This document shows, one piece after another, positions 19,360 to 28,827 of a DNA stretch of 64,000 nucleotides. A model generated the notes under the pieces. The model saw only the letters and a program-made list of their open reading frames with translations. It made no database searches and was not told the origin of the DNA. The number at the start of each line of letters is the position of its first letter. The first letter of the stretch is position 1. Source of the stretch: Streptomyces malaysiensis subsp. samsunensis. Lineage in GTDB: Bacteria; Actinomycetota; Actinomycetes; Streptomycetales; Streptomycetaceae. Where the stretch lies: NCBI RefSeq assembly GCF_024519315.1, contig NZ_JANIIC010000005.1, positions 62,001-126,000 of the forward strand, in the 5' to 3' direction. The position numbers and the translations under genes are program-made.

Positions 19360-19773
19360 TCAGTGGCTGCGGGTGCGGGCGCCGCCGTACTGCTCGTCGG
19401 TGACCTTCTCCAGCCAGGTGGTCTCGGGGCGGTCGTCACCCGGGCCCTCCCACATCGCCAGGTGCTGCATAAAGCGGTCCGGCGGGGCGCCGTGCCAGTG
19501 CTCCTCGCCGGGCGGGCAGGTCACGGTCTCACCGGGGTGGGCCTCGAAGACGGTGCCGTCGCGGGTGCCGACCAGGGCGACGCCCTCCACAACGTGCAGG
19601 GTCTGGCCGACGGCGTGGTGGTGCCAGGCGGTGTGGGCGCCCGGGGAGAAGCGCACCATGTTGGCGCGCATCCGGGAGGGTTCCTGGCCGACGTAGACGA
19701 CGTCGAACCACACATCGCCGGTGAACCAGTCCGCGGGGCCCTTCGTGGTGGGCCGGGGCGTGATGAACTTCAA
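19360..19773 (-). CDS. small cupin-domain protein with TTG start
   Basis: A single-domain cupin of 137 residues. Metal-ligand motifs are AWHHHAVGQTLHVVEGV (first cupin box) and CPPGEEHWHGAPPDRFMQHL (second box). This type resembles cupins often annotated with carboxymuconolactone decarboxylases. The start is set at a TTG (19773), because AGGAG lies four bases before it and the family sequence (KFITPRP) begins there. No ATG or GTG fits. The in-frame upstream extension is not homologous. Function unknown, probably metal-dependent. Confidence 0.75.
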   Translation of the reverse strand: MKFITPRPTTKGPADWFTGDVWFDVVYVGQEPSRMRANMVRFSPGAHTAWHHHAVGQTLHVVEGVALVGTRDGTVFEAHPGETVTCPPGEEHWHGAPPDRFMQHLAMWEGPGDDRPETTWLEKVTDEQYGGARTRSH

Positions 19774-20090
19774 CGTGCTCCTACTTTCTTTCGCCTTTTG
19801 CGGTGGCGCGGCGTCCAGGCTCGCGCCTACACCCTGCGTGCGAATGCGCGCGGAGGAGGAGTTTCCCCCTGGCACGGAAACGCCCTGGGACAAAGCTCTC
19901 CCCCTCGGCTGGCCGCCGGGCGGTGCCACACGGGAAGCCTTGAGCCCCGGCGCACACCTCAACCGGTTGGGCGAATTCCCGAAGGCCGGCCGTGCGGGCG
20001 GTGCGCGGCGCCGGGGGTGGTGTGCGGCACCCCGTGGACCGGTGCATAGGGTGAGCTCCTGTCAGGACAACAGCGGCAACGGGGGACACG
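19774..20090. other. divergent promoter region, no gene seen
   Basis: Intergenic DNA between the leftward cupin and the rightward methyltransferase. A short dyad TCCTG-T-CAGGA lies at about 20057, some 30 bp before the methyltransferase start. I see no conserved reading frame. Confidence 0.4.
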
Positions 20091-20942
20091 GTGCGGAAAG
20101 AGGCGGTTCGGTACCTTCGCTGTCCGCACTGCTCCGGCGCCATGGCGATGACCGACGGCACACTGCGGTGTCCCCTGGGGCACAGCTTCGACGTGGCGAA
20201 GCAGGGGTACGTCAATCTGCTGCCCGCGGCCGCCAGGTTCAGCGCGGACACCGCCGCCATGGTGGCGGCCCGCGCGGACTTCCTGGCCGCCGGTCACTAC
20301 GCACCGATCGCCGAGGCCCTGGCCACGCTGGCGCGCGCGACGGCACCGGCGCCGACGGGCGGGGACCCCGGCTGTGTCGTGGACATCGGCGGCGGCACGG
20401 GGTACCACCACGCCCGGGTGATGGCCGAGTTTCCCGGCCACGAGGGCATCCTGCTCGACATCTCCAAGTTCGCCGCCCGCCGGGCCGCGCGAGCACATCC
20501 CCGTATCAGCGCGGTGGTGGCCGACGCCTGGGACGGGCTGCCGATCGCCGACGGGGCCGCGTCGGTGGTCCTCAATGTCTTCGCACCGCGCAATCCGGCC
20601 GAGCTGCGGCGGATCCTGCGCCCTGAGGGCGTTCTGCTGGTGGTGACGCCCCGGCCCGATCATCTGCGGGAGCTGGTGGAGGCCCTGGGGCTGCTGCGGG
20701 TGGACGAGCAGAAGGACGAGCGGCTCGCGGACCGGTTCTCGGCGTACTTCACCGAGGTGGCCCGGGAGCGGTCGCGGAACACCATGGCACTGGACCACAA
20801 GGCCGTGCCGCGGCTGGTGGGGATGGGGCCCAACGCCTGGCACCAGCACGGTGAGCGGCTGGAGGAGCGCATCGCGTCGCTGCCCGAGCCCTGCGAGGTG
20901 ACGGTGTCCATCACCCTCACCGCGTACCGCCCGCTGGTCTGA
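20091..20942 (+). CDS. 23S rRNA (guanine-N1)-methyltransferase, RlmA/TlrB family
   Basis: A 283-residue SAM-dependent methyltransferase. The N-terminal zinc ribbon has C11, C14, C27 and H31 (RCPHC, RCPLGHS) followed by AKQGYVNLL, the RlmA signature. The SAM site is VVDIGGGTGYHHA, with VLNVFAPRNPAEL downstream. RlmA-I methylates G745 in E. coli and RlmA-II/TlrB methylates G748 in Gram-positives. The latter gives resistance to tylosin-like macrolides. The GTG start follows GGGGGA. It stands alone, so a housekeeping or resistance role cannot be told apart from sequence. Confidence 0.9.
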   Translation: MRKEAVRYLRCPHCSGAMAMTDGTLRCPLGHSFDVAKQGYVNLLPAAARFSADTAAMVAARADFLAAGHYAPIAEALATLARATAPAPTGGDPGCVVDIGGGTGYHHARVMAEFPGHEGILLDISKFAARRAARAHPRISAVVADAWDGLPIADGAASVVLNVFAPRNPAELRRILRPEGVLLVVTPRPDHLRELVEALGLLRVDEQKDERLADRFSAYFTEVARERSRNTMALDHKAVPRLVGMGPNAWHQHGERLEERIASLPEPCEVTVSITLTAYRPLV

Positions 20943-20970
20943 CACCGCCGGGCCCCGGCCGTACCCGCCG

Positions 20971-21453
20971 TCAGCTCCGGACGGTGTATCCGCCGTCCAC
21001 GCGGATCGTGTCGATACCGCTGATGTACCGGGCGCCACAGCGGTCCTGGGGCAGGACGAGCTGAGGGCCCGCGCGGTCGAGCGGGGTGTCGTCGATGGTG
21101 ACCGCGAGCAGGACGGGCGCACGGCCGAAGTCCGGGTCGATCTCGGCCCAGGACAACAGGGCGTGGTGGCCGTCCACTCCGTGCACGGCGATCAGGAAGC
21201 GCAGCCGGTCCTTGCGCCGGGCCGGATCGAAGGCGGGGCCCGCGGAGACCAGGACGTCATGCAGGAACGGCCCGGTGAAACGGTGGCGCTGAATCCCGCT
21301 GGTGGCGCAGTCGAAGCTGACCTGCGCCCGGTGCTGGGGCCAGGACAGCAACTCGGACACCGTCAGCCGGGCCGGGCGGCTCACATCGCCGGTGAGGGCG
21401 ACCTCCGCCATCGGACCGGCGGCCGTACTGGCAGCTGCGAGGGAGTCGCTCAC
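20971..21453 (-). CDS. oxidoreductase molybdopterin-binding-domain protein
   Basis: A 160-residue protein consisting only of the sulfite-oxidase-fold molybdopterin-binding domain, without heme or dimerisation domains. C49 in SFDCATSG sits where sulfite oxidases place the Mo-ligating cysteine. HALLSWAEIDPDFG and LVLPQDRCGARYISGI follow the family pattern. The GTG start at 21453 has AGGAGG upstream. There is no signal peptide or Tat motif, so it would be cytoplasmic, unlike YedY-type enzymes. Substrate unknown. Confidence 0.75.
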   Translation of the reverse strand: MSDSLAAASTAAGPMAEVALTGDVSRPARLTVSELLSWPQHRAQVSFDCATSGIQRHRFTGPFLHDVLVSAGPAFDPARRKDRLRFLIAVHGVDGHHALLSWAEIDPDFGRAPVLLAVTIDDTPLDRAGPQLVLPQDRCGARYISGIDTIRVDGGYTVRS

Positions 21454-21795
21454 GGGCTACCACCTCCTGGTGGACCGTTACCCGAACACCCATCCCGCGC
21501 AAACGCACATGCCATGCCGATAGACCAAAGATCCGGCTCATGCAAGGAAGTGCGAGCGATTACCCTCGCATCTGCGGTAGGGCGATGGAATCAGCGGCGG
21601 CCCGGGCCCCTGAACCGCGGGCACCGGCCCCGGCCACCGTGGACGAGTGTCGCGACGCTCGTACGGCATCCGCGGCGACACGAGCGACGTGGCCGCGTAC
21701 CGGGCCCGGCAGAAGGCCGGGCCGGGGAGCCGGCGTCACCCGTGGCGTCAACTCCCCGATTACTCCCCGATGCCGCCGATACCGCACCCCGGCCG
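21454..21795. other. intergenic region without a convincing gene
   Basis: About 340 bp. A frame beginning with GTG at 21647 on the plus strand (SRRSYGIRGDTSDVAAYRAR) looks briefly protein-like, but it runs antisense into the next gene and has no recognisable family. The first 60 bp hold the promoter of the molybdopterin-domain gene. Confidence 0.35.
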
Positions 21796-22209
21796 TCACA
21801 GCACGGCGTGGGCGGGGATCTCCCCGGGGGCCGGAGCGGGCCGGGCGGCCCAGTCCAGGGGGGCGGCCGTACGGCGGCCCTCAGCGCCGTGCCGTTGCCT
21901 GCGGACCCGGACGGCCTCCCATCCGTCGGGCGGCTCCGGGCCGACGCGGTAGGCGATGTCCGGCTCGCTCGCGCGGCGGGTGACCTCGCACACCCGCACC
22001 TGCCCCCGCGGGGCGAGCGCAAGCAGCCGGATACACCGGTCCGCCACCTCCCCCATCACCTTCGGGGCGGTGTCCGCCTCCTCCGGCCGGAACAGCAGAC
22101 AGGCGTCTCCCGTGACCACGGCGACATGGCGTAACACAACTCTTCGGGCGCCCGGCTCCCCCTCGGCGAGGCATCCGCGCCCCATCGCCGCCCCATCGGC
22201 GGGGATCAC
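21796..22209 (-). CDS. hypothetical protein downstream of a cupin remnant
   Basis: A frame of 137 residues on the minus strand, starting with GTG at 22209 that overlaps the stop of the preceding cupin fragment (GTGA). The middle region (RHVAVVTGDACLLFRPEEADTAP and RCIRLLALAPRGQVRVCEV) reads like a real folded protein, but I do not recognise the family. An ATG twelve codons in is an alternative start. It was probably part of an operon with the now truncated cupin gene. Confidence 0.45.
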   Translation of the reverse strand: MIPADGAAMGRGCLAEGEPGARRVVLRHVAVVTGDACLLFRPEEADTAPKVMGEVADRCIRLLALAPRGQVRVCEVTRRASEPDIAYRVGPEPPDGWEAVRVRRQRHGAEGRRTAAPLDWAARPAPAPGEIPAHAVL

Positions 22210-22427
22210 GGCGTGGCGTGGAGCACCAGGAGCAGCAGTCGGCAGGGCGTCCGGGCTTCGGAGAGCGTGCAGGAATGATGTGCGGGCACGTAGACCATCT
22301 CCCCGGCGCGCAGCCGCAGTTCGAGGGCCTCGGCCCGGCGTTCCCGGTCGGGATGCTCGACGCGGCAGAGCGCTCCGCCGCTCAGCGGGAAGGGCAGGAC
22401 ATCGGCGCCGACGCGATCGAGGGAGCA
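22206..22427 (-). pseudogene. C-terminal fragment of a cupin-like gene fused to an ileS remnant
   Basis: After the isoleucyl-tRNA synthetase motif LTNWYIR the reading continues LSGGALCRVEHPDRERR and LRLRAGEMVYVPAHHSCTLSE. This is a cupin or JmjC-like end with the typical L-x-x-G-x-x-x-Y-V-P-x-x-x-x-H strand. The N-terminal part of the cupin and the C-terminus of the synthetase are missing. Both point leftward, so a deletion joined them. The fragment is in frame with the shifted synthetase piece. Confidence 0.55.
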
Positions 22428-24297
22428 GCGGATGTACCAGTTGGTCAGCACATCGAGGTGGTCCCGCAGCGCGGAGCACGCGCGGGAGAGGTCGTAGCCG
22501 TCCATCGCGCGGGTCGTCAGCGCCACCAGATCGCGGGTCTTGGCGAGGAGGTAGCGGTCCAGCGGATGGTCGGCGTCCGTGCGGACACGGCCCTCGGTGT
22601 CACCCGCGTACAGGGTCAGGAAGTGCCAGGCGTTCCACAGCGGCAGCAAAGGGGTAGTGCACCTGGGCGAACGGCATGGAGCCGGTCTCGAACCAGCAGT
22701 CCAGCACCTCGGGCACCCGCCGCATCACCGCCCGGCCCGAGGGGTCGTCGGGGTTGGGGCGGGTCAGCTCGTCGATGTGCGGACGGTGCAGATCGCGTGG
22801 CCGTACGCCGAAGTCGCGCTCGATCTCGTCCAGCGAGCCGTACACATCGACGCGGGGGTGGGCCGGATCGTCCGACACCCACACCGGGATGGGGGCGCCC
22901 CAGTAGCGGTTGCGGGAGATGTTCCAGTCCTTGGCGCCGCGCACCCAGTTGCCGAACTGGCCGTCGCGTACATGCTCGGGTGTCCAGCGGATCCGCTCGT
23001 TGAGTTCGAGCATCCGGGTGCGCAGCCGGGTGACGGCCACGAACCAGGTGGGGATGGCCTGCTGGAGCAGCTGGGTGCCACAGCGCCAGCAGTGCGGCCG
23101 GGAACGCGTATGCGACCGGCCGGCCCACAGCGCGCCGCTCGCCTCCAGCAGATCGAGCACGGCCCGCGCGGACTCCAGCACCGGGGCGCCCGCACACGGC
23201 GGCACCTCGTCGGTGTACCGGCCGCCGGAGTCGACCGGGTAGCTCCGGCCGATGCCCTCCTCGGTGGCGAGGGCGTGGTGCCGCTCGTCGAAACACGGGG
23301 TCACGGCCACCGCGCCGGTGCCCTCGCCGATGTCCACGGAGCGATCGGCCACCACGACATGGCTGCCCTCGGCGGAGGCGGAGAAGTCGAACAGCGGTGT
23401 GTACGCGCGCCCCGCCAGCTCGGCGCCACGGCGCCGGGTGACCACGGGTCCGTCCCTCAGCAGATCGGCATGGGCGTCGAGCCGCTCGGCCGCCACCACC
23501 AGGCGCCGCCCGCCGTTGTCCACCACGGTGTACTCGGCGTCGGGGTGCACCGCCACCGCCGTGGCGCCCGGCAGCGCCCACGGCTGCTCGGACTCCACCA
23601 GCAGCAGCTCGCCGCCGTCCATTCGGACCCCCACGACCACGGTGGTGCCCGGCACCTCGCGGTGGGTGTCGCTGCCGTCGATACGGCCGCTGCTCTCGGC
23701 GTTGGCGAGCGGGGTCTCGCAGTGCGCGCAATACCAGGAAACCGAATGGCCCTGATAGATCAGCCCCTTGTCCCACATGGTCTTGAACGCCCACATGACG
23801 CTCTCCATGTAGTCGAGGTCGTGAGTCTTGACGGATTCGTCGAAATCGACCCAGCGGGCCTGCCGATTGACATAGTCGCGCCACTCGCCGGTGTAGCGCA
23901 TCACCGTCGTCCGGCACACCTCGTTGAACCGCTCGACACCCATGCGCTCGATATCGGACTTGGCGGTGATGCCGAGTTGTTTCTCGGCGTCCAGTTCCGC
24001 GGGCAATCCATGCGAGGTCCAGCCGAAGCGCCGTTCGACCCGGCGCCCGCGCATGGTCTGATAGCGCGGCACCACGTCCTTCGCGTAGCCGGCCAGCAGA
24101 TGCCCGTAGTGCGGCAGGCCATTGGCGTACGGCGGCCCGTCGTAGAACACGAATTCATCGGCGTTCTCGGCTTTCCGCGCCGTCACGGTCTCCTGGAAGA
24201 TGTGGTTCTTCTCCCAGTAGTCCAGCACGTCGATCTCGACATCCGGAGAATGTGGTCTCGCGGGTACGCCATCGGCCCCGGCCTTCGGATATGCCAT
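22428..24297 (-). pseudogene. ileS: isoleucyl-tRNA synthetase gene with internal deletion and lost C-terminus
   Basis: Residues 1-550 match class I IleRS: PPYANGLPHYGH (HIGH-box variant), GWTSHGLPAELDAEK, WYCAHC, the CP1 editing domain with TGAVAVTPCFDERH, and CWFETGSMPFAQVHYPF. At 22647/22648 the sequence jumps, one base out of frame, to LPLWNAWHFLTLYAGDT (the anticodon-domain start) and ends at TNWYIR (22428). The KMSKS segment, about 110 codons, and the C-terminal ~250 codons are absent. The gene cannot make active IleRS, so another ileS must exist elsewhere. It was probably an accessory, resistance-type or paralogous copy. Confidence 0.85.
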
Positions 24298-24308
24298 CGC
24301 TCAGTAAA

Positions 24309-24421
24309 CCTCGCAGGGTCGGCCCGCAGTGCAGTTGGGGGCCGACTCCAACGAGGTCACGGGTCATGTCCGGTAATTGCGGTGACATCGCCCTCCGGGC
24401 CGATGTCACCGCGCGATTACC
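24309..24421 (-). promoter_or_regulatory. structured leader of the ileS remnant (two stem-loops, T-box-like shape)
   Basis: A stem GCGGTGACATCG/CGATGTCACCGC (24379-24390 with 24401-24412) is extended by GGTAAT/ATTACC (24372-24377 with 24416-24421). Between it and the start codon, CCTCG (24309-24313) pairs with CGAGG (24352-24356), and TCGGCCC (24319-24325) pairs with GGGCCGA (24339-24345). On the RNA this leaves a TTGGAG bulge. Actinobacterial ileS genes are known to carry translational T-boxes, and a TGG-containing bulge fits. The canonical GGTGGNACCGCG sequence is absent, so this is only suggestive. Confidence 0.4.
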
Positions 24422-24617
24422 CGACGGTTCCCCACACCTCCGGCGGCACCGCGCACGCCCTGCCCACCGGCGGAGGACGGACGGCGCGTCGGCGGACGAG
24501 CCGACGGGATCGTCTTCGCCCATTGGGGGGACGTTGAGCCGCGATCCGCCCGACGAAAGGGCACCATGCATGCGAAGCCGGTCATATCCGGCCGCTCATC
24601 CTCAGCAAGGAGTTCCC

Positions 24618-24842
24618 ATGCGTATGCGGACCGCTCTCACCGCCCTCTCCACGGTCACCCTCGCCGCCGCGTCCCTCGCCGTCGGCGCGGCCGGCGCCAT
24701 GGCGGACGACGCGCCCGATGTCTCCGTCACCAACTCCAGCAGCACGTCCATCCCCAGCCCCAACGTGTGCGCCGGCAATCAGTTCTCCTTCGTCACCGTC
24801 CCGGTCAATCTGGTGGGTGCGTCGGACTCCGGCGCGTGCTGA
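24618..24842 (+). CDS. small secreted protein, chaplin/rodlin-like in character
   Basis: A 74-residue protein with a clear Sec signal (TALSTVTLAAASLAVGAAGAMA, cleavage near residue 29). The mature peptide of about 45 residues is rich in Ser, Asn and Val (VSVTNSSSTSIPSPNVCAGN) and contains two cysteines, one near the C-terminus. AAGGAG precedes the ATG by about six bases. It resembles small secreted surface proteins of Streptomyces, but I cannot assign it to the chaplin family with certainty. It is followed by a strong hairpin, so it is a monocistronic unit. Confidence 0.75.
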   Translation: MRMRTALTALSTVTLAAASLAVGAAGAMADDAPDVSVTNSSSTSIPSPNVCAGNQFSFVTVPVNLVGASDSGAC

Positions 24843-24934
24843 CCCCCCGATGACGCGCGGCTGACCACGCGCGACCGATCACGCGCGACGGACGCGGACC
24901 GGCCCGGAGGCGCCGCCCGCACGAGCCGTACGCG

Positions 24935-24967
24935 GCGGTGCCCCGGCCGGACCGGCCGGGGCACCGC
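24935..24967 (+). terminator. terminator hairpin after the small secreted protein gene
   Basis: GCGGTGCCCCGGCCGG (24935-24950) and its exact inverse (24952-24967) are separated by one base, giving a 16-bp near-perfect palindrome between the small secreted protein and the cobalamin riboswitch. Confidence 0.7.
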
Positions 24968-25029
24968 GTGTCCCACCTCACCTTCCGTATTCCGGACGGG
25001 ACCCGCACACCGCCGGACGGCACCGTAGG

Positions 25030-25240
25030 CTGGCGGGTGCAGCTGGTTCGCCCCGTCCGCCAGGCGGGACGCGTCGCAAGAGGGAACCCGGTGGGAATCC
25101 GGGACTGCCCCGCAGCGGTGAGCGGGAACGACCGCCGTCATAACGCACTGGGTCCGGTGAGAGGACCTGGGAAGCGACGGCCAGTAGATGTCCTCCGAGG
25201 AGGATGTGCCCGCGAGTCCGAAGACCTGCCATCTGCCCGC
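25030..25240 (+). ncRNA. cobalamin (AdoCbl) riboswitch upstream of metE
   Basis: The conserved core is readable: a GGTGCAG 5' element, GAGGGAACCCGGTGGGAAT then CCGGGACTGCCCCGCAGCGG (junction J3-J6 region), and near the 3' end the B12 box GAGTCCGAAGACCTGCC. It ends about 170 bp before the metE start. Cobalamin binding is expected to switch off MetE, because the B12-dependent MetH can replace it. Exact 5' and 3' limits are approximate. Confidence 0.9.
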
Positions 25241-25413
25241 GTACGGACGACTCGTGCGCGGACATCCCGGTGACCTCGAGGGCGGGTCGGCGTACACACC
25301 AGGCGGGACGACCGCGCGTTTGCCGCGCGAGGTCGTGGCGTCAGGTCCGTCACCCTTCGCGTCCTCGTCCCGCCGCCGGGATCTCAGGGATTCATCTCGC
25401 GAAGGAGATCTCC

Positions 25414-27732
25414 GTGACCACCGAGTCCGCTGCCGCGGCAGCACGGGCCACCGTGTACGGCTACCCCCGTCAGGGGCCGAACCGGGAACTGAAGAAGGCC
25501 ATCGAGGGCTACTGGAAGGGCCGTGTCACCGCCGGCGCGCTGAGGGCCACCGCCGCAGAACTGCGCCGCGCCAACTGGCTCCAACTGGCCGGGGCGGGCA
25601 TCGACGAGGTCCCCACCGGGGACTTCTCGTACTACGACCATGTGCTGGACACCACCGTGATGGTCGGCGCGATCCCCGACCGCCACCGCGACGCCGTCGC
25701 CGCCGACCCGCTCGACGGGTACTTCGCGATGGCGCGGGGAACACAGGACGTCGCACCGCTGGAGATGACCAAGTGGTTCGACACCAACTACCACTACCTG
25801 GTACCCGAACTGGGTCCGGACACGGTCTTCACGGCCGACTCCGCCCGGCAGGTCACGGAGCTGCGGGAAGCCCTCGGCCTGGGCCTCGCGGCGCGGCCGG
25901 TCCTGGTCGGGCCCGTCACCTACCTCCTCCTCGCCAAACCCGCCCCCGGCGCCCCCGCGGACTTCGAGCCGCTGACCCTCCTGGACCGGCTGCTCCCGGT
26001 GTACGCCGAGGTCCTGGCCGACCTGCGGGCGGCAGGTGCCGAATGGGTGCAGCTCGATGAGCCCGCCCTGGTCCAGGACCGCACACCGGCCGAGCTGAGC
26101 GCCACCGGCCGCGCCTACCGCGATCTCGGCGCCCTCGCCGACCGTCCGAAGCTGCTGGTCGCCTCGTACTTCGACCGTCTCGGCGAGGCCCTGCCCGTAC
26201 TGGCCAAGGCCCCGGTCGAGGGGCTCGCGCTGGACTTCACGGAGGCCGCGGCCGCCCATCTGGAGGAGCTGGCCGCCGTCGGCGGCCTGCCCCGTAAGCG
26301 GCTGATCGCCGGTGTCGTCAACGGCCGCAACATCTGGGTCAACGACCTGGAGACGTCCCTGGCCACGCTCGGCACCCTGCTGGGCCTGGCCGGCCGGGTC
26401 GATGTGGCCGCCTCCTGCTCACTGCTGCACGTCCCCCTCGACACCGCCGCCGAGCGGGACATCGAACCGCCCATTCTGCGCTGGCTGGCCTTCGCCCGGC
26501 AGAAGACCGCGGAGATCGTCACCCTCGCCAGGGGCCTGACCCGCGGCACCGGAGCGATCACCGCCGAGCTCGCCGCCAACCGGGCCGCCCTCGCCTCCCG
26601 CGCCACCTCCCCCATCACCCGCGACCCGGCCGTCCGCGCCCGCGCCGGCGCGGTCACCGACGCCGACGCCCACCGCTCCCAGCCGTACGCCGAACGCGTC
26701 ACGGTCCAGCGCGCACACCTCCGCCTCCCGCTGCTGCCGACCACCACCATCGGCTCCTTCCCGCAGACCGGCGAACTGCGCACCGCCCGCGCCGATCTGC
26801 GCGAGGGCCGGATCGACAGGGCCGGGTACGAGGAGCGGGTCAGGGCCGAGATCCGGGAGGTGATCTCCTTCCAGGAGCGCACCGGCCTGGATGTGCTGGT
26901 ACACGGCGAGGCCGAGCGCAACGACATGGTCCAGTACTTCGCCGAACAGCTCACCGGCTATCTCGCCACCCGGCACGGCTGGGTCCAGTCCTACGGCACC
27001 CGCTATGTCCGCCCGCCGATCCTGGCCGGTGACATCACACGCCCCGAGCCGATGACGGTGCGCTGGACGGCCTACGCCCAGTCCCTCACCGAGCGCCCGG
27101 TCAAGGGCATGCTCACCGGCCCCGTCACCATGCTCGCCTGGTCCTTCGTCCGCGACGACCAGCCCCTCGGCGACACCGCACGCCAGGTCGCCCTCGCCCT
27201 GCGCGACGAGGTGAACGACCTGGAGGCGGCCGGGACCTCGGTCATCCAGGTGGACGAACCCGCGCTGCGCGAGACCCTCCCCCTGCGGGCCGGGGACCGG
27301 CCCGCCTATCTGGCCTGGGCGACCGAAGCCTTCCGTCTCACCACCGGCGGTGTACGTCCCGGCACCCAGATCCACACCCATATGTGCTACGCCGAGTTCG
27401 GCGACATCGTCCGGGCGATCGACGACCTCGACGCCGATGTCATCAGCCTGGAGGCCGCCCGCTCCCATATGCAAGTGGCCCGTGAGCTCGCCACCCACGG
27501 CTATCCGCGCGAGGCCGGGCCCGGTGTGTACGACATCCACTCCCCTCGGGTGCCCAGCGTGCGGGAGGCGGCCGAACTGCTCCGCACCGGCTTGAAGGCC
27601 ATCCCCGCCGAACGGCTGTGGGTCAACCCCGACTGCGGTCTGAAGACCCGCGGCTGGCCGGAGACGCGCTCCGCACTGCGCAACCTGGTCGCCGCGGCCC
27701 GCACCGTCCGCGGTGAGCTGCCCGCGTCCTGA
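25414..27732 (+). CDS. metE: cobalamin-independent methionine synthase
   Basis: A 772-residue enzyme transferring a methyl group from 5-methyltetrahydropteroyl-triglutamate to homocysteine. The N-terminal duplicated barrel begins [17 protein letters not shown]. The C-terminal catalytic barrel begins [13 protein letters not shown] and carries the zinc ligands: His and Cys in [10 protein letters not shown], Glu in SLEAARSHM, Cys in [11 protein letters not shown]. Length matches the family. The GTG at 25414 has AAGGAG seven bases upstream. Earlier in-frame starts would lie inside the riboswitch. Expression is controlled by the upstream cobalamin riboswitch and ends at an 18-bp hairpin. Confidence 0.97.
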   Translation: MTTESAAAAARATVYGYPRQGPNRELKKAIEGYWKGRVTAGALRATAAELRRANWLQLAGAGIDEVPTGDFSYYDHVLDTTVMVGAIPDRHRDAVAADPLDGYFAMARGTQDVAPLEMTKWFDTNYHYLVPELGPDTVFTADSARQVTELREALGLGLAARPVLVGPVTYLLLAKPAPGAPADFEPLTLLDRLLPVYAEVLADLRAAGAEWVQLDEPALVQDRTPAELSATGRAYRDLGALADRPKLLVASYFDRLGEALPVLAKAPVEGLALDFTEAAAAHLEELAAVGGLPRKRLIAGVVNGRNIWVNDLETSLATLGTLLGLAGRVDVAASCSLLHVPLDTAAERDIEPPILRWLAFARQKTAEIVTLARGLTRGTGAITAELAANRAALASRATSPITRDPAVRARAGAVTDADAHRSQPYAERVTVQRAHLRLPLLPTTTIGSFPQTGELRTARADLREGRIDRAGYEERVRAEIREVISFQERTGLDVLVHGEAERNDMVQYFAEQLTGYLATRHGWVQSYGTRYVRPPILAGDITRPEPMTVRWTAYAQSLTERPVKGMLTGPVTMLAWSFVRDDQPLGDTARQVALALRDEVNDLEAAGTSVIQVDEPALRETLPLRAGDRPAYLAWATEAFRLTTGGVRPGTQIHTHMCYAEFGDIVRAIDDLDADVISLEAARSHMQVARELATHGYPREAGPGVYDIHSPRVPSVREAAELLRTGLKAIPAERLWVNPDCGLKTRGWPETRSALRNLVAAARTVRGELPAS

Positions 27733-27739
27733 CGCGGAC

Positions 27740-27785
27740 GACCGGCCGGGGCCGGAGCGCATGGCGCCTCCGGCCCCGGCCGGTC
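27740..27785 (+). terminator. metE terminator
   Basis: Perfect 18-bp stem (27740-27757 with 27768-27785) and 10-base loop starting 8 bp after the metE stop. It lies between metE and the convergent MmyB-like gene and may serve both. Confidence 0.85.
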
Positions 27786-27807
27786 GACGCGGGCATGGAC
27801 GCGGACG

Positions 27808-28677
27808 TCACGGGCGCGGTGCGGCGGTGCCGGCGCCGGTGACGCGGAGGAGGTCCAGCTTGCCCGCGTCGCTGCTTCCGGTCGCCGCCGTGTAGGTGAC
27901 CATGCGCAGATCCGCGCCGGGCACGATGAGCACATCGCAGTCGAGCAGGATGTCGCCGACCTCCGGATGCCGGATCGTCTTGCGGTCGGCCGTGTGCTGC
28001 GCGGCGGTCGGCCGGGTGGCCCAGTGCCGTGCGAAGGCGTCGGACTCCGCCCGCAAGTCCCGTACCAGGCGTTCGAGCCGGCCATCGGCCGGATAGCGGG
28101 AGGTGGCGTCCTTGAGGTCGGCGACGATCGAGGCTTCGAAGGCGCCCTGTCCGTGCTCGAAGCGGATGCGCGGCATCGAGGCGCCGACGCCACCGCCGCC
28201 GCCGAACAGGGCGCGGGCGAGGTTGCGTTCGGCGGCCGGGAGGACCGCGGGGTCGCCGTGCAGGGCGCTCCACATCGCGTTCCACCACACCAGGGTCCAG
28301 TCGGCGGTGAACACCCCGATCGGGACGTCGCCAAGGCGCGCGGCGAGCCGCTGGATGCCCGGGGGCACATGGGCGCTGACCGTCCCGTCCCGCGGCGGCA
28401 GCAGCCCGGCGCTCCGGTACAGCTGGTCACGCTCCTCGCGGGAGAGCTGGAGTGCGCGGGCGAGGGCGCCGACGACCTGGTCGGAGGGGTGCTTCGCACG
28501 CCCCTGCTCCAGGCGCAGGATGTAGTCGACGGAGAGCCCGGCCAGCTGGGCCGGCTCCTCGCGGCGCAGCCCCGGGGCCCGACGGCCCGCCGTCGTGGCG
28601 AAGCCCGCGTCCGCCGGGGCCAGGCGGTCGCGCCAGGCGCGCAGCAGCGCGGCGAAGCCGGAGCGGGAGGAAGCCAT
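27808..28677 (-). CDS. XRE-family regulator, MmyB-like
   Basis: Regulator of 289 residues. An N-terminal XRE HTH (about 8-90) includes [24 protein letters not shown], and the C-terminal MmyB-type PAS-like ligand domain (about 110-265) contains [13 protein letters not shown] and [11 protein letters not shown]. Members sense fatty acid-like ligands or control a divergent redox gene. Here the divergent partner is a short-chain dehydrogenase 150 bp away, the usual arrangement for this family. The ATG at 28677 begins [12 protein letters not shown] and follows GGAGGA closely. Confidence 0.92.
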   Translation of the reverse strand: MASSRSGFAALLRAWRDRLAPADAGFATTAGRRAPGLRREEPAQLAGLSVDYILRLEQGRAKHPSDQVVGALARALQLSREERDQLYRSAGLLPPRDGTVSAHVPPGIQRLAARLGDVPIGVFTADWTLVWWNAMWSALHGDPAVLPAAERNLARALFGGGGGVGASMPRIRFEHGQGAFEASIVADLKDATSRYPADGRLERLVRDLRAESDAFARHWATRPTAAQHTADRKTIRHPEVGDILLDCDVLIVPGADLRMVTYTAATGSSDAGKLDLLRVTGAGTAAPRP

Positions 28678-28827
28678 GGGCCCATTCTCGCCGCCCGGCG
28701 CCGGATCAGCCTGGGTACTGCCAGTCCTGGTGACGGGGACGGCACTGGCCGGCGCCCGTGGAGGCGGCGAACGTGGAGCCGCCGGGCCCGAGCAGGGCGC
28801 CAACGGCCGACCGTGAAGGAGCCTTCC

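Noticed and set aside
22579..24537. 652-codon plus-strand frame opposite ileS
   Set aside because: Antisense of the synthetase, with no recognisable domain or ribosome site.
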